Notes: generated by a model from the letters alone, not told the origin. DNA of 64,000 bases from Halorubrum aethiopicum (GCF_001542905.1 NZ_LOAJ01000001.1:806001-870000); one strand, 5' to 3'; positions 1-9,737 are shown, numbered from the stretch's first letter. Made by a program: numbers and translations.

Positions 1-457
1 CGAGCGGCGACGACCCCGCGAGCTTCGCGTCCACCACGTCCGCGACCGCCGGGAGCGGGTCGTGGGTCTCGACGTAGGTCGCGAGCGCGAAGTCCGCATC
101 GTCGCCGCCGACGAGCGCGGCCGCCTCGCTGCGGGCGATCCGGCCGTCGAGCCAGTCGCGGACGACCCCGCGACGGGTCGGCGCGAGCGGGCAGACGCCC
201 GCGACGCCACAGCGGTGAAGCGCCTTCGCGGCGGTCATGGGCGCGACCCCGGCGTCCGCGGCGGCGTCGCCGACGCTCCGGCCGGCCGTGTACGCGTCCA
301 CGAGCGTCGCGGTCGCCTCCGGCGTACACGGCAGGTCCTCGGCGTGCTCGCGCAGGCGATCGGCCAGCGGCGTCTCCGTGTCGTCGGCGACGGCGACCCC
401 CCGGTCGTGCTGGCTGGCGGTCACCTCGAGACCCGCCGCGATGTCCGACAGCGTCAT
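1..457 (-). CDS. Conserved haloarchaeal hypothetical protein, HTH-like (3' part outside window)
   Basis: Reading leftward from an ATG at 455-457, an open frame runs off the left end (152 codons visible). It begins MTLSDIAAGLEVT. The middle has alternating short helices with an Ala-rich GDAAADAGVAPMTAAKALH segment that resembles a helix-turn-helix. The family looks like a haloarchaea-restricted one (DUF7858 type) of unknown function; that name is from memory of the N-terminus and was not searched. It is divergent from the TFB gene, so the 160-base gap holds both promoters. A role in transcription is only a guess from the HTH-like segment and the neighbour. Confidence 0.75.
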   Translation of the reverse strand, partial: MTLSDIAAGLEVTASQHDRGVAVADDTETPLADRLREHAEDLPCTPEATATLVDAYTAGRSVGDAAADAGVAPMTAAKALHRCGVAGVCPLAPTRRGVVRDWLDGRIARSEAAALVGGDDADFALATYVETHDPLPAVADVVDAKLAGSSPL

Positions 458-582
458 GGCAACCGGTCTCGCGTTCGGGTAGATAAACCCACCTACTCCG
501 GCGGGGTCGACGCCGATCACCGACCGGTTACCGGTCGGTACGAGCGCGCCGATCCGGCCGTTCACCCCCCGATCCACCGGGG

Positions 583-590
583 TTTAAGTA
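583..590 (+). promoter_or_regulatory. TATA box of the TFB gene
   Basis: TTTAAGTA lies 28-35 bases before the ATG at 618. This is the spacing expected for a leaderless or near-leaderless haloarchaeal transcript. Confidence 0.55.
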
Positions 591-617
591 AGGGATCGGG
601 ACCGAGGTTCAGGTGTG

Positions 618-1640
618 ATGAGCAAGGCACCCTCGACTCGCGTCCGTTCGCGCCGTTCCCGGAACCCCCGCGCCGCCTCGACGTCCGCCCGCGTCGATCG
701 CGCCGACCGCACCGACCGCACCGACCGCACCGACCGCGTCGGCACCGCCGACGCCGCCGAGACGACCTCGACCGCGCCCGCCGTCCGCGACGAGGAGTGC
801 CCCGAGTGCGGGGGTCGCACCGAACTCGACAGCGCGGAGCGCGCCTGCGTCGACTGCGGGCTCGTCCTCGAGGCCGACCGGATCGACCACGGCCCCGAGT
901 GGCGCTCGTTCGCGGACGACGACACGGACCCCAAGCGCACGGGCGCGCCGCTGACGCGCTCGCGGCACGACCGCGGGCTCTCGACGGAGATCGGCCGCTC
1001 GACCCGGCTCAAGGGGCGCAAGCGCCGGCGGATGGCCCGGATGCGCACCCAGCACAACCGCGCGCGGATCTCCACGAAGCGCGACCGCAACAAGGTGTAC
1101 GCCTACACCGAGATCCGGCGGCTCACCGGCGCGCTGGAGCTGCCGACGAGCCTCCGGGACACCGCCTGCGCGCTCTTCGACTCCGCGCAGTCGGAGAGCC
1201 TGCTCCGGGGGCGCTCGCTCGAGGGGTTCGCGGCCGCCTGCGTCTACGTCGCCTGCCGCACCGCCGACGTCGCCCGGACCGTCGGCGAGGTGTGCGCGGA
1301 GGCGAAGGCGACCGAGGCGGAACACCGCGCGGCCTTCGACGCGATGAACCGCGAGCTCGGCCTCCCGATCGGTCCGGCCGCGCCCGCCGAGTACCTCCCG
1401 CGGTTCGCGAGCGAGCTCGAGGTCGACTCCGCCGTCGAGGCGCGCGCCCGCCACCTCGCCGACCGCGCCGTCGAGGAGGGGATCGCGAACGGCCGCAACC
1501 CCGTCGGCGTCGCCGCCGCCTGCCTGTACACCGCGGCGCGCCAGTGTGACGCCGACTACACCCAGCAGGAGGCCGCCGACGTCGCGGGCGTCACGCCCGT
1601 GACGGTCCGCCGGACGTACGTCGAACTGCGGGAGGAGTGA
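618..1640 (+). CDS. tfb: Transcription initiation factor IIB (TFB)
   Basis: General archaeal transcription factor that binds the TBP-TATA complex and recruits RNA polymerase. The 340-residue protein has an N-terminal basic, Asp/Arg/Thr-rich tail with DRT repeats (about residues 27-40), a zinc ribbon with C61, C64, C77 and C80, a B-finger-like linker, and two cyclin folds (about 125-225 and 230-335). A GTG at 615 directly precedes the ATG at 618; the ATG was chosen because it is preceded by a well-placed TATA box. Haloarchaea usually carry several TFB paralogues, and I cannot tell which one this is. The repetitive N-terminal tail is longer than usual for the family. Confidence 0.96.
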   Translation: MSKAPSTRVRSRRSRNPRAASTSARVDRADRTDRTDRTDRVGTADAAETTSTAPAVRDEECPECGGRTELDSAERACVDCGLVLEADRIDHGPEWRSFADDDTDPKRTGAPLTRSRHDRGLSTEIGRSTRLKGRKRRRMARMRTQHNRARISTKRDRNKVYAYTEIRRLTGALELPTSLRDTACALFDSAQSESLLRGRSLEGFAAACVYVACRTADVARTVGEVCAEAKATEAEHRAAFDAMNRELGLPIGPAAPAEYLPRFASELEVDSAVEARARHLADRAVEEGIANGRNPVGVAAACLYTAARQCDADYTQQEAADVAGVTPVTVRRTYVELREE

Positions 1641-2021
1641 TCCCGCCGCGCCCGTCGAGGCCGAGGAGGCGCGAGAGCGCTCCGTACCAGAAAAAACGAC
1701 GGGCGAACCGTCGTCCGTGACGCCCGCCGGGCGACCGCGACCGCGTCAGCGGGGACCGCGTCGGCGAGCGGGGAGGGCGGAGGGTGGGGGCGGGTGGAGG
1801 GCAGGGAGGGCGGGCGGATGCCGCGCCCGCCCGACGGGGCGTCACGCATCTACACCGACGCCCGGTCGACCGTTCTACGTTAGCCATCGACAGTCCGGAC
1901 GAACCGTACAGTCCGCACGACACGCGGGATCGCGACAGCGGGATCGTGACGGTTCGTCGATCCGTCTCCGAGAGATCCGCGACGGTTCGTGGCCCCGCCT
2001 CCGATCGAGCCGGCGACGGTC
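1641..2021. other. Intergenic gap with G-rich tract, no gene seen
   Basis: No convincing gene on either strand. The gap lies between the convergent TFB and HFX_2341-type genes. It holds a hairpin with a T-run (1691-1714) and an almost pure purine tract at about 1769-1817 made of successive G3-G5 runs, which could form a G-quadruplex in single-stranded DNA. Confidence 0.5.
1691..1714 (-). terminator. Hairpin plus T-run, likely terminator for the leftward gene
   Basis: A perfect 7-bp stem (1696-1702 with 1708-1714, 5-base loop) is followed, reading leftward, by six T residues. It lies about 300 bases past the stop of the leftward regulator gene and just past the convergent TFB gene. Termination in haloarchaea depends mainly on T-runs, so the function is inferred. 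Confidence 0.4.
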
Positions 2022-2867
2022 TCAGGACTCCTCGAGCTTGTGCTGGAACGCGAAGAAGACGCGCCGCCCGATCTCCGTGAGGCGGACCGTGTCCGACCGC
2101 CCGACGTCCTCCAGTTCGACGTAGCCGCGGTCGCGGAGCGGCGAGAGGACGTGCGTCTCCAGCGCGCGGTACTTCGCGGTCCGGCTCTCGCCGGCCTCGC
2201 GCAGGAACGAGAGGTCGCGCTCGCGGGCCCACTGGATCAGGTTCCACTTGTCCGTCGTCACGTTCCGGTCGGCCCGCTCGCGGAGCCGCCCGAGCACCGC
2301 GACCTGGTCCGTCGTCGGCGCGTCCATCGGATAGATCGGCAGGTCGACGGTCGCCGCGACGCCGGCGGTGAGCGGCGTCTCCGTCACGTCGTGGCGGTGG
2401 ACCTCGGGCTCGACGCTGTAGGGCCGCGCGCCGACGACCATACACGCGATGGCGACGCCGACCGCGGCGATCCGCGGGCCCGTCGAGACGTTGGCGAACA
2501 GCCGGTCGCCGTCGGGCTCGCCCGCGTCGTGGCGGGCGGCGACGGTGGTCGTCACGCCGAGCACGTCGTACACGTCCGCGAGCTCCACGGGCAACGCGCG
2601 GACCGCGGCGAACTCGGCGATCTCCGCCCACGCGTCGCGCTGGTAGTCGGTCAGCCGGTCCACGTCGACGCGGCTCCCGTCCGGACCGGCGGCGGCGGCC
2701 TCGAAGTCGACGGTGCCGCGGTCGGCGTCGCGGTCGGGCGCGTCCGCGAGCAGGTACGCCACGTCCGCGCCGTGGCTGCGGAGGGGCTCGACGATCCGGT
2801 CGTGTTCGTGGCCGAGCGGCGCGACGTGGACGCGCCGTTCGGAAACCCGTGGGACCGTTGTGTCCAT
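2022..2867 (-). CDS. HFX_2341 family (DUF6293) transcriptional regulator
   Basis: The 281-residue protein has two parts. Residues 1-175 form an alpha/beta domain with RVHVAPLGHEHDRIVEPL at the start and a LFANVSTGPRIAAVGVAIA segment, which fits the Rossmann-like, CARF-like N-domain of the HFX_2341/Csa3-related family. Residues 180-281 form a winged helix (TTDQVAVLGRLRERAD... ending with the wing RDRGYVELEDVG). The family senses a small ligand and controls transcription; the ligand is unknown. A TATA-like GGTTTAACCC at 2890-2899 fits a leaderless start at 2867. No CRISPR array is visible here, so a CRISPR link is not supported. Confidence 0.8.
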   Translation of the reverse strand: MDTTVPRVSERRVHVAPLGHEHDRIVEPLRSHGADVAYLLADAPDRDADRGTVDFEAAAAGPDGSRVDVDRLTDYQRDAWAEIAEFAAVRALPVELADVYDVLGVTTTVAARHDAGEPDGDRLFANVSTGPRIAAVGVAIACMVVGARPYSVEPEVHRHDVTETPLTAGVAATVDLPIYPMDAPTTDQVAVLGRLRERADRNVTTDKWNLIQWARERDLSFLREAGESRTAKYRALETHVLSPLRDRGYVELEDVGRSDTVRLTEIGRRVFFAFQHKLEES

Positions 2868-3033
2868 GCCTCCCCTCCCCGCGGGGACGGGTTAAACCCC
2901 TGCGTACGCCACCGTACGGTTCCGACCCGTCGCGAGCGGGTCGTCCGGTCTCCGGAGCGCTCCGTACCGATCACGTGACGTGGGGACGGCTACCACGAAA
3001 ACCGTTAAGCCCGGCTGTCGCTTACGAACCTCC

Positions 3034-4689
3034 ATGAGCGCTGACCGGTCCGCGTTACGGCGGGCCATCGAGCGCGGCGAGCGCGACGGCGGGGCGATCG
3101 AGTTCAAGGAACGGCTCACTCGCGAGGTCCACCTGGCCGACGGCCGCATGGAATCGCTCGTGGCACAGCTCCGCCACCGGGTGCTCTCCGGCGACGGCGA
3201 GGCGACGTACGTCCTCGGCGTCACCGACGACGGCGGGCTCGCGGGGGTCCCGCCGGAGGCCTTCTCCGAGACGATGGACGTGCTCTCGCTGCTCGCCGAG
3301 GAGGCGGACGCCCACATCGCCGACGTGGAGACGTGGAGCGCCGGAGCCGACGGCGACGGCGACGCCGCGGGGCTCGTCGGGCTCGCGACCGTCCGCGAGG
3401 GCGGGATGTTCGAGGCCGACGACGACCACCTCGTGGTCGGGACGGCGGGCCACGTCGACCACGGGAAATCGACCCTCGTCGGAACGCTCGTCACCGGCCG
3501 GGCCGACGACGGCCAGGGCGGCACGCGCGGCTTCCTCGACGTCCAGCCCCACGAGGTCGAGCGCGGCCTCTCCGCGGACCTCTCGTACGCGGTGTACGGC
3601 TTCGCCGACGACGCGGACGACGCGGTCCGGATGGACAACCCCCACCGGAAGTCGGACCGCGCGCGGATCGTCGAGGAGGCGGACCGGCTGGTCTCGTTCG
3701 TCGACACCGTGGGCCACGAGCCGTGGCTCCACACGACGATCCGCGGACTGGTCGGCCAGAAGCTCGACTACGGCCTGCTCGTCGTCGCGGCCGACGACGG
3801 CCCGACGGCGACGACCCGCGAGCACCTCGGGATCCTGCTCGCGACCGAACTCCCGACGATCGTCGCGATCACGAAGGCGGACGCCGTGAGCGACGAGCGG
3901 CTCGCCGCGGTCGAACGCGAGGTGGAGTCGACGCTCCGGGACGCCGGCCAGACCCCGCTCTTGCTCGACCGTCACGGCGTCGACGTCGCGGTCGCGGAGG
4001 TGGGCGACGGGGTCGTCCCCGTGGTCCGGACCAGCGCGGTGACGAAGGAGGGCGTCGACACGCTCGACCGGCTGTTCGAGGCGCTACCGAAGCGCGCGAC
4101 GCCGGAACGCGGGACGTTCCGGATGTACGTCGACCGCAGCTACAAGGTGACGGGCGTCGGCGCGGTCGCCTCCGGAACGGTCAACTCCGGCACCGTCGAG
4201 GCGGGCGACGAGCTCCTCCTCGGCCCGATGGCGGACGGCTCCTTCCGCGAGGTGGAGGTCCGGTCGATCGAGATGCACTACCACCGCGTCGACAAGGCGA
4301 AGGCCGGCCGGATCGTCGGGATCGCGTTGAAGGGCGTCGACGAGGCGGAGATCGAACGCGGGATGGCCCTCGTGCCCCGCGACGCCGACCCCGAGCCGGT
4401 CCGCGAGTTCGACGCGGAGGTGATGGTGCTCAACCACCCGACGCGGATCCGCGAGGGGTACGAGCCGGTCGTCCACGTCGAGACCGTCTCGGAGGCGGCC
4501 GCGTTCGCGCCCGAGGAGGGACGGCTTCTGCCGGGCGACACCGGCCGAACTCGGGTGCGATTCAAGTTCCGCCCGTACCTGATCGAGGAGGGTCAGCGCT
4601 TCGTCTTCCGCGAGGGATCGAGCAAGGGTGTCGGAACCGTTCGCGACGTGAACCCGGAGGAGCCGTCGGGAGCTGATTCACAAGAATAA
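3034..4689 (+). CDS. GTPBP1-family GTP-binding protein
   Basis: Translational-type GTPase of 551 residues related to eukaryotic GTPBP1/GTPBP2. The N-terminal 120 residues (IEFKERLTREVH, then GDGEATYVLGVTDDGGLAGV) match the family's own N-domain. The G domain follows with G1 (GHVDHGKST), G3 (DTVGHEPW) and G4 (TKAD). Two beta-barrel domains resembling EF-Tu domains 2 and 3 finish the protein. The ATG at 3034 is preferred to an upstream ATG at 2980 because TATA-like sequence lies near 3001-3009, between the two. The likely role is ribosome rescue or mRNA quality control, inferred from eukaryotic relatives. Confidence 0.88.
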   Translation: MSADRSALRRAIERGERDGGAIEFKERLTREVHLADGRMESLVAQLRHRVLSGDGEATYVLGVTDDGGLAGVPPEAFSETMDVLSLLAEEADAHIADVETWSAGADGDGDAAGLVGLATVREGGMFEADDDHLVVGTAGHVDHGKSTLVGTLVTGRADDGQGGTRGFLDVQPHEVERGLSADLSYAVYGFADDADDAVRMDNPHRKSDRARIVEEADRLVSFVDTVGHEPWLHTTIRGLVGQKLDYGLLVVAADDGPTATTREHLGILLATELPTIVAITKADAVSDERLAAVEREVESTLRDAGQTPLLLDRHGVDVAVAEVGDGVVPVVRTSAVTKEGVDTLDRLFEALPKRATPERGTFRMYVDRSYKVTGVGAVASGTVNSGTVEAGDELLLGPMADGSFREVEVRSIEMHYHRVDKAKAGRIVGIALKGVDEAEIERGMALVPRDADPEPVREFDAEVMVLNHPTRIREGYEPVVHVETVSEAAAFAPEEGRLLPGDTGRTRVRFKFRPYLIEEGQRFVFREGSSKGVGTVRDVNPEEPSGADSQE

Positions 4690-4759
4690 TATCCAACGCC
4701 GACGTGATAATTGAGGATCCTCCCGTGAGCCCGGCGGATCCTTACGAAACGATCAACAA

Positions 4760-4769
4760 CATTTATGTT
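4760..4769 (+). promoter_or_regulatory. TATA box of the peptide-type ABC operon
   Basis: CATTTATGTT in an A+T-rich stretch lies 24-33 bases before the ATG at 4793. It implies a short or absent leader for the binding-protein gene and the five-gene operon behind it. Confidence 0.5.
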
Positions 4770-4792
4770 TTCCCTACTATGAGTTCGGTCGT

Positions 4793-6427
4793 ATGCCCCG
4801 CAACGATACACCACGACGAAATCTGAGCCGCAGACGGCTCCTCGCGAGCGGAACCGCCCTCTCGACGTCGGTCCTCCTCGCCGGCTGTGCCGGCGGTGGC
4901 GGCGGAGACGGAAGCGGTGACGGCGGAAGCGACGACGGAAGCGGTGGTGACGGCTCGACGCTGTATTTCGCGCAGGTGAAAGGTCCACTCGACATGGACC
5001 CGGTCGTGATGAACGACGTGCCCTCCGCCCAGATCACGGGCCAGATCTTCGACGGGATCTACGAGTACGGCGACGGCGTCGGCATTCAACCGAAGATCGC
5101 CGCCGAGATGCCGACCGTCGAGCGGGACGGCACGCGATTCATCGTCCCGATCCGTGAGGACGCCGAGTTCCAGAACGGCGACCCCGTCACCGCGGAGGAC
5201 GTCATCCACACGATGACGGCCCCCGTCGAGGAGCAGACGGAGAACGCCCCGGAGGTCAACATGATCGACAGCGCGGAGGCGATCGACGAACACACCGCGC
5301 AGTTCGACCTCTCGTACCCGTACGGCGCGTTCACCATCGCCATGGTCCGCAGCGTCGTCAACGCCTCCGTCCGTCAGGAGGACACCGAGGCGTACAACCA
5401 GGACCCCGTCGGCTCGGGGCCCTACCAGCTCGTCGAGTGGGAGCCGGAGAACTACGCGACCGTCGAGCGGTGGGACGACTACTGGGACGGCGACAACCTC
5501 CCGGAGATCGCGCGGATCGAGTTCGATCCGATCGAAGAGCAGACGACGCGGGTCACCGAACTGGAGACGGGCAACGTCGACATCATCGAGACGATCCCGC
5601 CGCAGCTGTACGAGACCGTCGAGAGCAACGAGAACGCAAGCATCACCCAGGAACCCGGGGTCGGCTACTTCTACCTCGCGTTCAACTGCGCCGACGGTCC
5701 GACGAGCGACCCCCTCGTCAGGGAGGCGGTCGACTACTGCTTCTCGATGGACCAGGCGATCGAGAACTTCGTCGAGCCGTCCGGGGTGCGACAGTACAGC
5801 CCCTACCCGTCGTCCATCTCCGAGGAGTGGGACTTCCCCGTCGACGAGTGGTCCGAGATCCCGCACGGACAGGACGTCGAGGAGGCGCAGGCGCTGTTCG
5901 AGGAGGCCGGCGTCCCGATGGACTACGACTGGCGGATCATCGTCCCGCCGGACGACATGCGCGAACAGATCGGCATCTCGATCGGCGACGGCCTCCAGAA
6001 CGCCGGTTTCGAGAACGTCCAGGTCCAGCGGCTCGACTGGGGAACGTTCACCGAGACCTACCAGAGCGACGACGGTCCCAATAGCGAGGACGACTACAAC
6101 ATGTACACGCTCGGGTGGTCCGGTGCCCCGGACCCGGACGCGTTCGCGTACAACCTCCTGAGCCAGGAGGCGGACGGCGTGACCAACGGGACCTTCCACG
6201 GCTACGACGAGGCCTCCGAGATGCTGACGCAGGCCCGCGAGTCCGCCGACCGCGAGGAGCGCCGGCAGCTCTACGTCGACGCGACGACGACGCTCCTCGA
6301 GGGGCGGGTCCACCTCCCGGCGTACAACCTGAACAACTCCTACGGCGTCCGCAGCGCCGTCGAGGGCTTCAGCGCACACCCCATCTCGAGCGAGATCCAG
6401 ATCGAGGGCGTCTCGGTCTCGCGGTGA
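4793..6427 (+). CDS. ABC transporter substrate-binding lipoprotein, peptide/nickel (SBP_bac_5) family
   Basis: Binding protein of a solute importer, 544 residues. The N-terminus has a twin-arginine motif (RNLSRRRLLASG) and a lipobox (LAGC, Cys at about residue 32), so it is exported folded by Tat and lipid-anchored outside the cell. A Gly/Ser/Asp-rich linker follows, then a family 5 binding fold with features such as DPVGSGPYQLVEW and the ending VHLPAYNLNNSYGV. It heads an operon with two permeases and two ATPases. Family members bind oligopeptides, dipeptides, nickel or sugars; the substrate cannot be read from the sequence. The 200-base gap to the permease may allow higher expression of the binding protein. 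Confidence 0.93.
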   Translation: MPRNDTPRRNLSRRRLLASGTALSTSVLLAGCAGGGGGDGSGDGGSDDGSGGDGSTLYFAQVKGPLDMDPVVMNDVPSAQITGQIFDGIYEYGDGVGIQPKIAAEMPTVERDGTRFIVPIREDAEFQNGDPVTAEDVIHTMTAPVEEQTENAPEVNMIDSAEAIDEHTAQFDLSYPYGAFTIAMVRSVVNASVRQEDTEAYNQDPVGSGPYQLVEWEPENYATVERWDDYWDGDNLPEIARIEFDPIEEQTTRVTELETGNVDIIETIPPQLYETVESNENASITQEPGVGYFYLAFNCADGPTSDPLVREAVDYCFSMDQAIENFVEPSGVRQYSPYPSSISEEWDFPVDEWSEIPHGQDVEEAQALFEEAGVPMDYDWRIIVPPDDMREQIGISIGDGLQNAGFENVQVQRLDWGTFTETYQSDDGPNSEDDYNMYTLGWSGAPDPDAFAYNLLSQEADGVTNGTFHGYDEASEMLTQARESADREERRQLYVDATTTLLEGRVHLPAYNLNNSYGVRSAVEGFSAHPISSEIQIEGVSVSR

Positions 6428-6629
6428 ACTGATCGGGCGAACGGCGGAGGCGTTCCGCCGGACCTTCGCGGGACGAACGCGATCGTCCGCGAAACGAGCG
6501 CGAACCTCCCGCGCGGTTCGCGGACGCGTTCGGACGCCCCCGCGATCGTCGGCGTAACCGCGTCGACTCGGGCGAAACGGACAAGCGACAGCGACAAACT
6601 GGATCGACCACAACGAGGAACCCACGACA

Positions 6630-7625
6630 GTGAGTCTACTTCGGTACACACTCTGGCGGCTCGCACAGGCGATACCCGTACTCATCGGTATCGTGACGAT
6701 CACGTTCTTTCTCGCGAACCAGATCCCCGGCGATCCGGTCGAGATCATGCTGGGCCCCACCCCGGCTCAAGAGCAGGTCGAGGCGATACGCGCCCGGTAC
6801 GGCCTCGACCGCCCGATCCACGAGCGGTACCTGACGTACCTCGCCGGCGTGGCCACGGGGGACCTCGGGCTCAGCATCTACTACGACCGGCCGGTGCTCG
6901 AGATGATCATGTTGCGGCTGCCGGTGACGCTTCTGCTCATGCTGTCGGCGTTCGCGTTCGCGATCGTCACGGCGATCCCGCTCGGCGTGATCTCGGCGAA
7001 GCGGCGGAACGAGCCGGCGGACCACGTCTCCCGGTTCGTCTCGCTGATCGGCGTCTCGACCCCGTCGTTCTGGATCGGGCTCGTGTTGATCATCGTCTTC
7101 GCGTTCCACCTCGGCTGGTTCCCCGCGCGCGGACTCGTCCTCCCGTGGGCGAACCCGGCCGACGTTCGGGGTGCCTCGACCCAGTGGGAGGTGATACGCC
7201 AGGCGGCCCATCACCTCTTCCTGCCGATGATCTCGCTGGGAACGCTCCAGATGGCGCAGATCACGCGGATCGAGCGCTCCTCGATGGTCGACTCCCTTCA
7301 GGGCGAGTACGTCACGCTCGCGCGGGCGTACGGCGTCCCCGAGTCGACCATCGTGCGCAAACACGCCTTTCAGGTCGCACAGCTCCCCGTGATCACGATA
7401 ATCGGCCTCGGGCTGTCGACGGCGCTCGGCGGGGCCGTCCTCACGGAGACCGTCTTCGAGATACAGGGGATGGGCCGGCTGATCATCACGGCGATCAACA
7501 ATCAGGACTACGAACTGATCATGGGGACGACGCTCGTGTTCGGGTTCGTGTACGTGATCGGCGTGATCATCACGGACGTCACGTACAGCTACCTCGACCC
7601 GCGGGTCACCTACGGTGAAGACTGA
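6630..7625 (+). CDS. ABC transporter permease, DppB/OppB type
   Basis: Integral membrane subunit of 331 residues starting at GTG. It has six predicted membrane segments and the family N-terminus (RYTLWRLAQAIPVLIGI). The EAA-type loop that docks the ATPase is seen around EYVTLARAYGVPESTIVRKH. The stop codon overlaps the next start by one base (TGATG), so the two permeases are probably translationally coupled. It forms a heterodimeric channel with the next gene product. Confidence 0.93.
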   Translation: MSLLRYTLWRLAQAIPVLIGIVTITFFLANQIPGDPVEIMLGPTPAQEQVEAIRARYGLDRPIHERYLTYLAGVATGDLGLSIYYDRPVLEMIMLRLPVTLLLMLSAFAFAIVTAIPLGVISAKRRNEPADHVSRFVSLIGVSTPSFWIGLVLIIVFAFHLGWFPARGLVLPWANPADVRGASTQWEVIRQAAHHLFLPMISLGTLQMAQITRIERSSMVDSLQGEYVTLARAYGVPESTIVRKHAFQVAQLPVITIIGLGLSTALGGAVLTETVFEIQGMGRLIITAINNQDYELIMGTTLVFGFVYVIGVIITDVTYSYLDPRVTYGED

Positions 7626-8611
7626 TGTCGATCAACAGCGCAACTTCGGACGACGACGTACCGGACGGCGACGGGGACGGGGACGGCGGTGAGGGGGTCG
7701 AGACCCGCGTCGGGCTCCGGTACACGCTGAGGGAGGTGCGGCGCGACACGACCGCGCGCATCGGGATCTACATCGTCGGCTTCATGACGTTCGTCGCGGC
7801 CTTCGCCGCGGTCGACTACTACCTGCTCGACTACGCGGTCGCCGAGGCGGTGTTGTACAACCCCGAGACCGACCCGGAGCGGGTAGAGCGCCTGCTGCCG
7901 CCGGTCGGCATGGAGAACCAGTTCGGTCAGGGGGTACTCGAGCACCCGCTCGGCACCGACCACCGCGGCCGGGACCTGCTCGCGCGCGTGATCTACGGGA
8001 CCCGCGTCGCGATGACCGTCGGGTTCATGGCGACCGCGATCGGGCTCTCCGGCGGCACGCTCGTCGGCGCGGTCTCCGGCTACTACGGCGGCTGGATCGA
8101 CGACGTGCTTCAGCGGGTCACGGAGACGATCTACGCGATCCCGTTTCTCGTGTTGGTCATCGCGTTCATGACCGCCTTCGGGCGTGACCTCACGTTCGCG
8201 ATGATCGGCGTCGGGATCACGGCGATCCCCGTGTTCAACCGGCTGATCCGGTCGCGGGTCGTCTCGATCCGCGAGGAGGACTACATCGAGGCCGCCCGCG
8301 CGGCGGGGGTGAAAGACCGGAACATCATCCTCAGACACGTCATTCCCAACAGCTTCGCGCCGGTGCTCGTTCAGGCGACGCTCCAGGTCGGAGTGAGCAT
8401 CCTCATCGTCGCCGGGCTCTCGTTCCTCGGGTTCGGCGCGCAGCCGCCGACCCCCTCGTGGGGCCAGATGCTCTCGGCCTCGCGCGGCTACATGCTTCCG
8501 GCACCGACGTTCAGCCTCTGGCCCGGCATCGCCATCCTGGTGACCGTCGTCGGGTTCAACATTCTGGGTGACGGGCTCCAGGACGCACTCGATCCGCGGA
8601 TCAACAACTGA
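7625..8611 (+). CDS. ABC transporter permease, DppC/OppC type
   Basis: Second membrane subunit, 328 residues. It has an acidic cytoplasmic N-terminal tail (DDDVPDGDGDGDGG), an early membrane segment, a long extracytoplasmic loop with the family signature HPLGTDHRGRDLLARVIYG, then five more helices and the EAA loop (EDYIEAARAAGVKDRNIILRH). It pairs with the DppB-type subunit. Seven bases separate it from the first ATPase. Confidence 0.93.
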   Translation: MSINSATSDDDVPDGDGDGDGGEGVETRVGLRYTLREVRRDTTARIGIYIVGFMTFVAAFAAVDYYLLDYAVAEAVLYNPETDPERVERLLPPVGMENQFGQGVLEHPLGTDHRGRDLLARVIYGTRVAMTVGFMATAIGLSGGTLVGAVSGYYGGWIDDVLQRVTETIYAIPFLVLVIAFMTAFGRDLTFAMIGVGITAIPVFNRLIRSRVVSIREEDYIEAARAAGVKDRNIILRHVIPNSFAPVLVQATLQVGVSILIVAGLSFLGFGAQPPTPSWGQMLSASRGYMLPAPTFSLWPGIAILVTVVGFNILGDGLQDALDPRINN

Positions 8612-8618
8612 TATCCAC

Positions 8619-9737
8619 ATGAGCGAACCACTACTCAGCGTCGAGAACCTCAAGACGCAGTTCTTCACCGAAGACGGAACCGTTCGGGCGGTCGACGGGA
8701 TCTCCTTTGACGTCCACGAGGGCGAGATCGTCGGCCTCGTCGGCGAGTCCGGGGCCGGCAAGTCGGTCGCGACCTCGAGTCTCCTCCGGCTCGTCGAGAG
8801 CCCGGGCGAGATCGTCGACGGCGAGATCACCTTCAAGGGGCGGACCCTCTTCGGCCTCGAGGAGGACGGAAACGGCGAGCTCCGTCCCCGAGACGACATG
8901 CTCACCGAGGAGGAGATGCGTCGGGAGATCCGCGGGCGGGAGATCGCGATCATCTTTCAGGACCCGATGGAGTCTCTCAACCCCGTCTTCACCGTCGGCG
9001 GCCAGCTCCGGGAGTTCATCGAACTCAACCGGGACCTCTCGGAGGAGGAGGCGAAAGCGGAGGCGATAGACATGCTCCGGGAGGTCGGGATCCCCGCGCC
9101 GGAGTCGCGCTACGACGAGTACCCCCACCAGTTCTCCGGCGGCATGCGCCAGCGCGTCCTCATCGCGATGGCGCTCGCGTGTCAGCCGGACCTGATAATC
9201 GCCGACGAGCCGACGACCGCCCTCGACGTCACCGTCGAGGGGCAGATCCTCGAGATGGTGAAGGAGCTCCAGGAGAAGTACGACACCTCGTTCATCTGGG
9301 TCACACACGACATGAGCGTCGTCGCGGAGATCTGCGACCGCGTGAACGTCATGTACCTCGGGGAGATCATCGAACACGCGACCGTCGACGACCTGTTTTA
9401 CGACACGAAACACCCGTACACGAAGGCGCTTCTCGACTCGATGCCGCGGCCGGACGAGACGGTCCACGAGCTGGACCCGATCGAGGGGGTGATGCCCGAG
9501 GCGATCGACCCGCCCTCCGGCTGTCGGTTCCACTCCCGGTGTCCCGACGCGCGGGAGGTGTGTCGCGAGGTCCACCCCGAGCCGCGCGACCTCGCCGAGG
9601 AGGGCGAGCCAATGCACTCCGCGGCGTGCGTGAAGTACGACGCGTTCGACGTGGGGTACGGTGAGAGCCGACCGATCGAGACCGACACGGCCGGCGGGTT
9701 CGACGCCGGACTCACCGAGACGGGGGGTGAGAAATGA
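8619..9737 (+). CDS. ABC transporter ATP-binding protein, DppD/OppD type
   Basis: Nucleotide-binding subunit of 372 residues. Visible motifs are Walker A ([11 protein letters not shown]), Q-loop ([11 protein letters not shown]), ABC signature (FSGGMRQRV), Walker B ([12 protein letters not shown]) and the switch His (WVTHDMSVV). The C-terminus has the oligopeptide-transporter tail with CRFHSRCP and a later Cys, the cluster typical of this family. The ATG at 8619 was chosen over an in-frame ATG at 8568 that lies inside the permease gene. It overlaps the second ATPase by ATGA. Confidence 0.93.
   Translation: MSEPLLSVENLKTQFFTEDGTVRAVDGISFDVHEGEIVGLVGESGAGKSVATSSLLRLVESPGEIVDGEITFKGRTLFGLEEDGNGELRPRDDMLTEEEMRREIRGREIAIIFQDPMESLNPVFTVGGQLREFIELNRDLSEEEAKAEAIDMLREVGIPAPESRYDEYPHQFSGGMRQRVLIAMALACQPDLIIADEPTTALDVTVEGQILEMVKELQEKYDTSFIWVTHDMSVVAEICDRVNVMYLGEIIEHATVDDLFYDTKHPYTKALLDSMPRPDETVHELDPIEGVMPEAIDPPSGCRFHSRCPDAREVCREVHPEPRDLAEEGEPMHSAACVKYDAFDVGYGESRPIETDTAGGFDAGLTETGGEK

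Noticed and set aside
62-1549. Very long Arg-rich open frame overlapping the TFB gene
   Set aside because: It is a shadow frame: high G+C gives few stop codons, the product is Arg/Pro-rich without any domain, and it overlaps the clear TFB gene and the leftward gene at 1-457.
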